Assembly (NCBI RefSeq): GCF_038419845.1
Contig: NZ_JBCAQT010000016.1
Span: 1 to 64,000, forward strand
Reading direction: 5' to 3'
Source: Marinimicrobium sp038419845
GTDB taxonomy: Bacteria; Pseudomonadota; Gammaproteobacteria; Pseudomonadales; Cellvibrionaceae
Length of the DNA: 64,000 nucleotides
Shown here: positions 24,733 to 31,693 of the stretch, one piece after another
How positions within the stretch are numbered: the stretch's first letter is position 1
Layout of the letters: every line of letters begins with the position of its first letter
Made by a program: the position numbers and the translations under genes
The notes under the pieces: generated by a model
Seen by the model: only the letters and a program-made list of their open reading frames with translations
Told to the model about the DNA's origin: nothing
Databases searched by the model: none

Positions 24733-25764
24733 GTGGCAGAGAAAACGCCCGCAAAGAATGATAAGCCCAGCTCCAACCTGAACCATGTGGATCAGGCGGC
24801 GGTGCTGTTGATGTCTCTGGGTGAGGCCGATGCGGCCGAGGTGCTGCGGCACATGGGCCCCAAAGAGGTCCAGCGGATCGGCTCGGCCATGTCGCAGCTC
24901 AAAAGCGTCCAGCAGAGCGATGTGCGCGCGGTCCTGTCGGGTTTTCTGGACGAGGTGCGCAACCTCACCGGTCTGGGGGCCGACTCCGACAGCTATATCC
25001 GCAACATGCTGGTTACCGCCCTGGGTGAAGACAAGGCCGGCGGCCTGATCGAGCGCATCCTGCTCGGGGGCAACACCTCGGGCCTGGATACCCTCAAGTG
25101 GATGGAGCCGCGCTCGGTAGCCGATGTGATCCGCAATGAGCACCCGCAGATTCAGGCGATTGTGGTCTCTTACCTGGACCCGGATCAGGCGGCGGAAGTA
25201 CTCGGCTATCTGAGTGAAAAAATGCGCACCGACATCATGATGCGGGTGGCGTCCCTCGACACCGTGCAGCCGAGCGCGCTGCACGAGCTGAACGACATTC
25301 TGGAAAAACAGTTTACCGGCAACTCCGCCTCCCAGACCACCGCCGTGGGTGGCTACAAAACCGCCGCAGAAATCATGAACCATCTCGATGGCGGCATCGA
25401 GGCCGATCTGATGGATTCGATCAAGGAGCTGGACGAGGAGATGGGCAACCAGATCCAGGATCTGATGTTCGTCTTCGACAACCTCAAAGAAGTGGACGAT
25501 CGCGGCATCCAGATGCTGTTGCGCGAAGTCTCTTCCGAGGTTCTCATCGTCGCGCTCAAGGGCGCGGACGGCGAGTTGCAGGACAAGATTTTCAGCAACA
25601 TGTCCAAGCGCGCGGGCGAGCTGCTGCGCGACGACCTGGAAGTCAAAGGACCGGTCCGGCTGTCGGAAGTGGAAGTCGCGCAGAAAGAAATTCTTACCAT
25701 TGCTCGTCGCATGGCCGATGCCGGCGAGATTGTTCTGAGCAGCAGTGGCGAGAAAATGGTGTAG
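24733..25764 (+). CDS. fliG: Flagellar motor switch protein FliG
   Basis: The rotor protein that takes torque from the stators and sets direction with FliM and FliN. From GTG 24733 it has 343 residues, close to family size (about 330-340). The three ARM-like domains are present. VDQAAVLLMSLGEADAAEVLRHM is at the start, EHPQIQAIVVSYLDPDQAAEVL marks the middle, and the torque helix region contains EEMGNQIQDLMFVFDNLKEVDDRGIQ with the charged residues used in stator contact. An ATG at 24673 is in frame but would translate the tandem leader repeat into PQRTFLES-PQRTLLES and lacks a ribosome site. GTG follows TTGGAGAG at proper distance. Confidence 0.93.
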   Translation: MAEKTPAKNDKPSSNLNHVDQAAVLLMSLGEADAAEVLRHMGPKEVQRIGSAMSQLKSVQQSDVRAVLSGFLDEVRNLTGLGADSDSYIRNMLVTALGEDKAGGLIERILLGGNTSGLDTLKWMEPRSVADVIRNEHPQIQAIVVSYLDPDQAAEVLGYLSEKMRTDIMMRVASLDTVQPSALHELNDILEKQFTGNSASQTTAVGGYKTAAEIMNHLDGGIEADLMDSIKELDEEMGNQIQDLMFVFDNLKEVDDRGIQMLLREVSSEVLIVALKGADGELQDKIFSNMSKRAGELLRDDLEVKGPVRLSEVEVAQKEILTIARRMADAGEIVLSSSGEKMV

Positions 25765-25823
25765 CGCCACGGCTGTCACTCTGATATCTCCTGTCATCTT
25801 GACACCTTGGGAACCGGCATCGC

Positions 25824-26741
25824 ATGACCCAGAAGAAACTCGTCAATCGCATACCCGCCGAAGAGCTCCAGGATTACAAAACCTGGGTGCTGCCGCCCAT
25901 TCATGGCGAGCGCGACCGGGTATTGCCCTCGGCCGAGCGCGAGGCCCGCGAGCAGGCGGAAACGCAACGCAAACGTCAGGGCGAGCGGGTGGAAGATGTG
26001 AATTACACCGGCACCGGCTCGGGTATGAGTGCCGATGAAATGCAGCGCATTGTCGATGCCGCCGAGAAAGAGGGGCGCGAGCAGGGTTACCAGGCCGGCT
26101 TCGAACAGGGGCAGGCGGAAGGTTACGAGGCGGGAGAAAAGCAGGGCTGGGAGGAAATGCGCCAAAAACTTGCCGCCGAACAGCAGCGTTTTCAACACCT
26201 GGTCCAGTCGCTACTCGACCCACTGGAAGAGCAGGACGATGCGCTGGAAAAATTGTTGCTCGACACCGTCTGTACCCTCACCAAAAGTCTGGTTCAGCGT
26301 GAGTTGTTGACCGATTCCAGCCAGGTGCTCGAGCAGGTGCGCGCGGCTGTTGCCGCCTTGCCGGCCGGCGCGGGCAACCTGCGTCTGTTTCTCAACCCGG
26401 ATGACCTGGTACTGGTGGAAGCCTATGCCGAGGAGCGGGAGCTGGACTGGCAGTTCCGGGGCGATGAGACGCTCTTGCCGGGTGGCTGCCGGGTCGAGAC
26501 CCAGACCAGTCAGGTGGATTTTTCCGTTGAACATCGTCTCAAGCAACAGCTGGAAGCCTTTGTGAACCGGCAGCTGGTCAATGAAGAGAGCGAGGATGAG
26601 TCCGCTCTGGACGAGCCTGACTTTGATCACGACCGGTTTGCCTCTGATGCGCCTGAAGCCCCTGACGCAAAGCACAGCGGCGAAGCGCCAGGTCAGACAC
26701 CCGATTCCGCCGATGAAGGGGCACCCTCCGGTGACCGATAA
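25824..26741 (+). CDS. fliH: Flagellar export regulator FliH
   Basis: A stalk-like protein that holds the FliI ATPase and links it to the export gate and FliN. It has 305 residues. A conserved N-terminal segment (about 10-35, PAEELQDYKTWVLP) is followed by a Glu/Gln/Gly-rich helical region with EQGYQAGFEQGQAEGYEAGEKQG spaced glycines (about 85-110). The C-terminal V-ATPase-E-like domain runs from about 130 to 250. An acidic tail (about 255-305) appears variable. It overlaps the GTG start of fliI by 11 bp. Confidence 0.92.
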   Translation: MTQKKLVNRIPAEELQDYKTWVLPPIHGERDRVLPSAEREAREQAETQRKRQGERVEDVNYTGTGSGMSADEMQRIVDAAEKEGREQGYQAGFEQGQAEGYEAGEKQGWEEMRQKLAAEQQRFQHLVQSLLDPLEEQDDALEKLLLDTVCTLTKSLVQRELLTDSSQVLEQVRAAVAALPAGAGNLRLFLNPDDLVLVEAYAEERELDWQFRGDETLLPGGCRVETQTSQVDFSVEHRLKQQLEAFVNRQLVNEESEDESALDEPDFDHDRFASDAPEAPDAKHSGEAPGQTPDSADEGAPSGDR

Positions 26742-28191
26742 GCGCCACAGCCTGACTGAGCGGCTGCGCGGTTACGCCCCCACCGGCGTGCCCTCTGGCC
26801 CGCACCCGGAAGCCGAGGGGCGGCTGACCCGCTCTGTGGGCATGACCCTCGAGGCGGTGGGCCTCAATGTCTCGGTGGGCCGGCAGTGCCGGGTCATCAA
26901 CCGCGACGGCCGCAGTATTGAGGCGGAAGTGGTGGGCTTCGCCGGCGACATCATCTATCTGATGCCGGTCAAACGGGTCGAGGGCCTGCAGCCCGGCGCC
27001 CGGGTGATTCCCGTTTCCAGCCATCAGGGCATGCGCATCGGCCCGCAGCTGCTGGGCCGCGTGGTCAATGGCCTGGGTCATCCGCTCGACGGTCAGGGGC
27101 CACTGCGGGGAGAGGATTTTCTCGATTTCGATCCTCACGATATCAACCCCCTCAATCGTCACCCCATCAGCGAACCCCTGGATGTGGGCATCCGCGCCAT
27201 CAACGCCCTGATTACCGTGGGCCGGGGCCAGCGTCTGGGCCTGTTCGCCGGCAGCGGTGTGGGTAAAAGTGTGCTGATGGGGATGATGACCAAGTACACC
27301 ACCGCCGATATTGTGATCGTGGGTCTGGTGGGCGAGCGCGGTCGGGAAGTGAAAGAGTTCATCGATCATATTCTGGGTCCCGAGGGCATGGCACGCGCCG
27401 TGGTGGTCGCCTCGCCGGCGGACGACGCGCCCCTGATGCGCCTACGCGCCGCGCAGTTAGCAAGCCGTATCGCCGAGCACTATCGGGACCAGGGCAAGAA
27501 CGTGCTCCTGTTGATGGATTCGCTCACCCGTTTTGCCCAGGCCCAACGGGAAATTTCCCTGGCCATCGGCGAGCCGCCGGCCACCAAAGGCTACCCGCCC
27601 TCGGTGTTTGCCAAAATCCCGCAACTGGTGGAGCGCGCCGGCAACGCGGCGGAAGGGGAGGGGTCGATCACCGCCTTCTATACGGTCCTGTCCGAGGGGG
27701 ATGACCTCCAGGATCCCATTGCCGATGCCGCCCGCGCGATTCTCGACGGTCACATCGTACTCTCGCGCCGTCTGGCCGAGGAGGGCATCTATCCGGCCAT
27801 TGATGTGGAAGGCTCGATCAGCCGCGCCATGGCGAACATCGTCGACGAGGACCACGTCAAACTCATGCAGCGCTTCAAGCAGCTGTTGTCCCGCTACCAG
27901 CAGAACCGCGATCTGATCAACATTGGCGCCTACAGCCCCGGCGCCGACCCGGAAACCGATCAGGCCATCGAACGCTACCCGCACCTGCGCGCCTTCATCC
28001 AGCAGGGGCTGAATCAGTCGGTTCATCTGGATGAGAGCATCGCGCACCTGAAGAGCACCCTGCAGCCGGGCGGACAAAAGCCCGGTGGTAATCAGAGTCC
28101 CGGTGGCACCCAGAATCCCGGTGCGCGGCCCAAAGCCGGTAGCCGCCAGGGGCCACTCGCCGCCCAACACAGCGCCGCGAGGCGCCGCTAA
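26731..28191 (+). CDS. fliI: Flagellar export ATPase FliI
   Basis: The hexameric ATPase of the flagellar type III export apparatus. From GTG 26731 (AAGGGG about 10 bp upstream, inside the end of fliH) it has 486 residues. Walker A is GLFAGSGVGKSV (about residues 168-179), Walker B is NVLLLMDSLTRFAQ, and GYPPSVFAKIPQLVERAG is diagnostic for FliI. The C-terminal helical domain is followed by a 35-residue Gly/Pro/Gln-rich tail with repeated PGG motifs, which is unusual for FliI. Starts further upstream at 26713 or 26581 would overlap fliH more and show no similarity. Confidence 0.94.
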   Translation: MTDKRHSLTERLRGYAPTGVPSGPHPEAEGRLTRSVGMTLEAVGLNVSVGRQCRVINRDGRSIEAEVVGFAGDIIYLMPVKRVEGLQPGARVIPVSSHQGMRIGPQLLGRVVNGLGHPLDGQGPLRGEDFLDFDPHDINPLNRHPISEPLDVGIRAINALITVGRGQRLGLFAGSGVGKSVLMGMMTKYTTADIVIVGLVGERGREVKEFIDHILGPEGMARAVVVASPADDAPLMRLRAAQLASRIAEHYRDQGKNVLLLMDSLTRFAQAQREISLAIGEPPATKGYPPSVFAKIPQLVERAGNAAEGEGSITAFYTVLSEGDDLQDPIADAARAILDGHIVLSRRLAEEGIYPAIDVEGSISRAMANIVDEDHVKLMQRFKQLLSRYQQNRDLINIGAYSPGADPETDQAIERYPHLRAFIQQGLNQSVHLDESIAHLKSTLQPGGQKPGGNQSPGGTQNPGARPKAGSRQGPLAAQHSAARRR

Positions 28192-28194
28192 ACC

Positions 28195-28647
28195 ATGGCC
28201 GAGCGTCGCTCCGAACGTCTGCGCGTGGTGGTGATGCTGGCCGAGCGCGAGGAGCAGGCCGCCGCCGCGCGCCTGGGCGAGCAACGGGCGCTGCTGGAGA
28301 ACGAGCAGGCGCAGCTGGGGCAGCTGGAGGATTATCGCAATCAGTACGTGGAGGATTACCACCGGCTGCGCCATAACGTTCAGCCCGAGATGCTGATGAG
28401 CTACAGCGGGTTTCTCCAGCGTCTGGGGCAGGCGCTGGAGGGTCAGCAGCAGCGTCTGGCCCAGGTTCAGCAGGGCATGGAGCAGCGCCGCGAGGAGTGG
28501 CAACAAAAGTACCACCGTCGCCGCTCTCTGGAGGACCTGGTCACCCGCCTGGCTCAGGAGGAGAACAGCGTCCTCGAGCAAAAACTCCAACGCGAACTCG
28601 ACGACCTCGCCGCCCAGCGGTTTTCCCGGGATCAGGGGAGCTACTAG
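28195..28647 (+). CDS. fliJ: Flagellar export chaperone FliJ
   Basis: A coiled-coil protein that sits in the centre of the FliI ring and helps couple ATPase and proton-driven export. The 150 residues are almost entirely helical and rich in Gln, Glu, Arg and Leu, with long heptad stretches (about 15-140). There is no catalytic motif, as expected. It starts 3 bp after the fliI stop and ends the fliEFGHIJ run; a repeat-rich gap follows. Confidence 0.92.
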   Translation: MAERRSERLRVVVMLAEREEQAAAARLGEQRALLENEQAQLGQLEDYRNQYVEDYHRLRHNVQPEMLMSYSGFLQRLGQALEGQQQRLAQVQQGMEQRREEWQQKYHRRRSLEDLVTRLAQEENSVLEQKLQRELDDLAAQRFSRDQGSY

Positions 28648-28733
28648 TACTTTTGGGCGTTGGGGTTTAATTCACGTCCACCCCAAATCGGGCCTACGAG
28701 CCTTGTAGAATCGGTCTCTCCATACTGCTCTGT

Positions 28734-28760
28734 GGCGGATGCGCTTGACGCTTATCCGCC
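28734..28760. repeat. E. coli-type REP hairpin
   Basis: GGCGGAT-GCG-CTTGA-CGC-TTATCCGCC, followed by CTAC, closely resembles the enterobacterial REP (GCCGGATGCGGCG...CTTATCCGGCCTAC). It is a different family from the GGTGGGC-type REPs seen elsewhere in this window, and only one copy was noticed. Confidence 0.75.
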
Positions 28761-28806
28761 CTACAGGGACGCACGGTGCGTTCTACGAAGTGCGGAGGAC
28801 CGATCT

Positions 28807-28897
28807 GGGGTAGGGTCTTCCCGGACCGTCACCGACAGGATGTCGGTGGAGAGGCCCCAGGGATGGGTTTACGCCGTGTCCGGGAAGACCCTACCCC
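28807..28897. repeat. Long palindromic element B
   Basis: Perfect 20-bp inverted arms (28807-28826, GGGGTAGGGTCTTCCCGGAC, and 28878-28897) enclose about 50 bp. Inside are a hairpin CACCGACA-GGA-TGTCGGTG and the segment CAGGGATGGGTTTACG. The outer edges read CCGATCT and GAGCGGGCC, similar to the edges of element C. The stem sequence is unrelated to A and C, yet pairing is perfect in each. Confidence 0.85.
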
Positions 28898-29031
28898 TGA
28901 GCGGGCCGGACGTGATGTAACCTCCAAAGGTTTTCCAGAACGAAGACCCCAAGGACTATGGAAACCCGGTTTTATCAGCTATGCTTGGAGCCAGGCCGAT
29001 AACAACAGACTGGAAAGGACATATAGCTGCT

Positions 29032-29337
29032 ATGGCGATCACCTCCACCCTATCCAACGACGGGTCACTGCTGACCATCTACATCCAGGGACGCTTTGAC
29101 TTCAGCTCGCACCAGGACTTTCGGGGCTCCTACGAAAGCCTCGCCAAGCCCCCCGAACGCTACCGCGTCGACATGCAGGAAACCACCTACCTCGACAGCT
29201 CCGCGCTGGGCATGTTGTTGCTGCTGCGCGATCATGCCGGCGGCGACAGCTCCCGGATCGAAATCCGCAACTGCAGCCCCGACGTCAAAAAGATACTGAC
29301 CATCTCCAACTTCGAACAACTGTTCGATATCCAATAG
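29032..29337 (+). CDS. hsbA: STAS-domain anti-sigma factor antagonist HsbA
   Basis: A 101-residue STAS protein. In Pseudomonas aeruginosa HsbA is phosphorylated and dephosphorylated by HsbR; it binds the anti-sigma factor FlgM or the diguanylate cyclase HsbD, switching between swimming and attachment. The start MAITSTLSNDG at 29032 follows GGAAAGGA. The STAS phosphorylation motif LDSSALGML places the target serine at residue 56 or 57. The C-terminus is EQLFDIQ. The next two genes encode HsbR and HptB in the same order, which makes the assignment firm even without a search. Confidence 0.88.
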   Translation: MAITSTLSNDGSLLTIYIQGRFDFSSHQDFRGSYESLAKPPERYRVDMQETTYLDSSALGMLLLLRDHAGGDSSRIEIRNCSPDVKKILTISNFEQLFDIQ

Positions 29338-29385
29338 CAGTTACCGCGGCTGGACAGCACTCTGTGCCGAAGGGAGGCGCCGCCC

Positions 29386-31098
29386 ATGAACGACGACAAC
29401 CCACTGACAATCCTGGTGGCCGACGACTCGGCGACCGATCGGCAGATACTGGAAACCATCGTCGCCCGCGACGGCCACCGGGTCATCAGTGCGCGGGATG
29501 GTCGCGAGGCGGTTGAGGCCTTTGAGCGGGAGCGTCCCGACCTGGTGCTGCTGGACGCGCTGATGCCCAACCTCGACGGGTTTGGCGCCGCGCGGCGGAT
29601 CAAGGCTCTGGCCGGTGAGTCGCTGGTCCCCATCATATTTCTCACCTCCCTGACCGATACCGACTCGCTGGTGCAGTGCCTGGATGCCGGTGGCGACGAT
29701 TTTCTGTCAAAACCCTACAACCGGGTGATCCTCCAGGCCAAGATCAAATCCTTCAATCGCATGCGCGCCATGCACAGCACCATTCTCGATCAGCGCGACC
29801 AGATCGGCCGCCACCACGAGCACCTCCTGCAGGAGCAGACGGTGGCCAAACAGGTGTTTGACAACATTGCCCACAGCGGCTGTCTGGACTCCAACAACGT
29901 CAAGTACTTCCTGTCCTCCCTGGCCGTGTTCAATGGCGATATTCTGGTCGCCGGCATGCGCCCCTCGGGCAGCATGATGGTGTTGCTGGGGGATTTTACC
30001 GGCCACGGTCTGCCGGCGGCGGTGGGTGCCATTCCGCTCGCCTCCACCTTCTACGGCATGGTGCACAAGGGCTTCACCATGACCGACATCCTCCGGGAGA
30101 TAAACGGTAAGCTCAAATCGATTCTGCCGGTGGGAATTTTCTGCTGCGCGACCATGGTGGATATCAATTTTCAGCGCCAGCGGATCCGGGTCTGGAACGG
30201 CGGGCTGCCGGAGGGTTACATCCGCCGGGCCGGGGGGGATCCACCGGAGCCGATCAGTTCCACCCATCTGCCGCTGGGCGTGCTGTCCAACAAAGACTTT
30301 CGGGACGATCTGCAGACCCTGACGCTCAACTGGGGCGATCGCCTCTATCTCTGGTCCGATGGCATTCACGAGGCGCGCAATCCCGAGGGCGAGATGTTCG
30401 GGGATGAGCGCCTGAAGCAGGTCTTTCTCGACAACGAAGATCCGCAGCAGCTGTTCGATGAGATACTTGATCGGGTCCAGGAGTTTATCGGCAAGGGCGA
30501 GCGCAATGACGACCTCTCGCTGGTCGAGCTACTGATGGATCAGCCCGAGCGGGTCAATGCCTTTGCGGCCGAGGCCGAGCGGCGCAGCCGTTCCAGCCTG
30601 TCGGAATGGAGCATGAATTTTGATATTCAGCCCTCCAGCTTCCGGGCGTTTGACCCCATGCCGCTGCTGTTGAACATCCTGGTGGAAGTGCCGGGCCTGC
30701 GTCAGCACAGCGGCAAGCTGTACACCATTTTTTCCGAATTGTATTCCAACGCCCTGGAGCACGGTGTGCTCGGGCTGGATTCGGCTCTGAAAAACACCCC
30801 CGAGGGCTTTGCCCAGTACTACGAACTGCGCCAAGCACGTCTGGATGCCGTGGACAAGGGTTACGTCAGAATCCACCTCCACCACAGCACCGATGATGAT
30901 GGGGGTTGCCTGCGGGTGCGGGTGGAGGACAGCGGGCCGGGGTTCCAGCCGGATCAGGACACGACGCGTCACGGTCTGGAGCAATCGGGCTACAGTGGCC
31001 GGGGCCTCGCGCTGGTGGAAAAACTGTGCGATGCTGTCCGCTATATGGGGGAAGGCAATGAAGTCGAAGCTGTCTTCTCCTGGCGGATCGACGTTTGA
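29386..31098 (+). CDS. hsbR: Response regulator HsbR (REC, PP2C phosphatase, kinase domain)
   Basis: A 570-residue switch protein with three parts: a receiver (about 7-125, Asp57 in LVLLDALMPNLDG), a SpoIIE/PP2C-type phosphatase (about 175-385, with LGDFTGHGLPAA and GERNDDLSLV), and a C-terminal HATPase domain (about 440-570, with ELYSNALEHG, EDSGPGF and GRGLALV). This architecture is that of P. aeruginosa HsbR, which receives phosphate from HptB and then acts on HsbA as phosphatase or kinase. It starts 48 bp after hsbA with GGGAGG upstream. Confidence 0.9.
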   Translation: MNDDNPLTILVADDSATDRQILETIVARDGHRVISARDGREAVEAFERERPDLVLLDALMPNLDGFGAARRIKALAGESLVPIIFLTSLTDTDSLVQCLDAGGDDFLSKPYNRVILQAKIKSFNRMRAMHSTILDQRDQIGRHHEHLLQEQTVAKQVFDNIAHSGCLDSNNVKYFLSSLAVFNGDILVAGMRPSGSMMVLLGDFTGHGLPAAVGAIPLASTFYGMVHKGFTMTDILREINGKLKSILPVGIFCCATMVDINFQRQRIRVWNGGLPEGYIRRAGGDPPEPISSTHLPLGVLSNKDFRDDLQTLTLNWGDRLYLWSDGIHEARNPEGEMFGDERLKQVFLDNEDPQQLFDEILDRVQEFIGKGERNDDLSLVELLMDQPERVNAFAAEAERRSRSSLSEWSMNFDIQPSSFRAFDPMPLLLNILVEVPGLRQHSGKLYTIFSELYSNALEHGVLGLDSALKNTPEGFAQYYELRQARLDAVDKGYVRIHLHHSTDDDGGCLRVRVEDSGPGFQPDQDTTRHGLEQSGYSGRGLALVEKLCDAVRYMGEGNEVEAVFSWRIDV

Positions 31099-31123
31099 TT
31101 GGGCGCAATAAGAGGTATACCTC

Positions 31124-31525
31124 ATGAGCTCTGAAGACCACCGAACAGGCGAAAAGCCGGATCACACCCAGGCAGCGGAGCCGGCGTCGGCCGCCCATCT
31201 GGATCGGGAGATTCTGCAGACGCTGCAGGAAGTCATGGAAGGCCAGTTTCCCGAGCTGATCAACACCTTCGTCAATGATTCCGAGGAGCGCATCCGCAAT
31301 CTGCAGAAGGCGCTCGCCACACGTGATCAGGAGAGTGTGCGCCGTCAGGCTCACAGCTTCAAAGGCAGCTGCAATAACCTGGGTGCCGTGCGCCTGGCTG
31401 AGCTCTGTCAGGTGATGGAAGACGGCGGACGCGAAGGGAAGCTCGACGGGCTGGAGCACGAGCTGGTGAACATCCAGCAGGAATTCTCACAACTCAAAAG
31501 TATCCTCAATACCCTCACCGAGTAA
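31124..31525 (+). CDS. hptB: Histidine phosphotransfer protein HptB
   Basis: A stand-alone HPt protein of 133 residues. The first 28 residues are polar, followed by a helical bundle with phosphorylatable His77 in RRQAHSFKGSCNNLGAV. In P. aeruginosa HptB collects phosphate from several hybrid kinases and passes it to HsbR. The gene lies 25 bp after hsbR. Here the cassette sits between fliJ and fliK; in P. aeruginosa it lies by flgM, so the location differs while the three-gene set is kept. Confidence 0.88.
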   Translation: MSSEDHRTGEKPDHTQAAEPASAAHLDREILQTLQEVMEGQFPELINTFVNDSEERIRNLQKALATRDQESVRRQAHSFKGSCNNLGAVRLAELCQVMEDGGREGKLDGLEHELVNIQQEFSQLKSILNTLTE

Positions 31526-31566
31526 GACAACCGGCCCCCTGGCCCGTTTGGCAGCAAAGCCTGCGT

Positions 31567-31617
31567 TGGCACTATGCTTGCGCTTGGCATCAAGCCTGCA
31601 ATTGGCATCAAGCTTGC
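31567..31617 (+). promoter_or_regulatory. Three tandem sigma-54 promoter-like units before fliK
   Basis: TGGCACT-ATGC-TTGC at 31567-31581, TGGCATC-AAGC-CTGC at 31585-31599 and TGGCATC-AAGC-TTGC at 31603-31617. Each keeps the GG/GC pair of a -24/-12 promoter with correct internal spacing. The units repeat every 18 bp. The third is 76 bp before the fliK ATG. Units 1 and 3 match consensus fully, while unit 2 has CTGC for TTGC. Whether one or several fire is not known. Confidence 0.85.
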
Positions 31618-31693
31618 AATAGTCCCCGTAGAGTTCACTCAAACGACCCCCGGCGGCAAACACTTGCCGCCGATGCTTTCGGAGACGCCGCGC

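Larger units (their letters stand above)
28648..29031. other. fliJ-hsbA intergenic region
   Basis: A 384-bp region without a gene. It contains an E. coli-type REP hairpin (28734-28760) and long palindromic element B (28807-28897). The last 130 bp lead to the ribosome site (GGAAAGGA) of the STAS gene. A GCCGATAA at 28995-29002 resembles a FliA -10 but has no TAAA at the right distance. The structures probably separate the fliE operon from the hsb genes. Confidence 0.7.

Noticed and set aside
28995..29002. GCCGATAA before hsbA as a FliA -10
   Set aside because: No TAAA or similar -35 at 14-16 bp upstream (the place reads CAGC), so a FliA promoter cannot be claimed.
31574..31693. Upstream start for fliK at 31574
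   Set aside because: It would place two of the three sigma-54 promoter units inside the coding region; ATG 31694 has a ribosome site.
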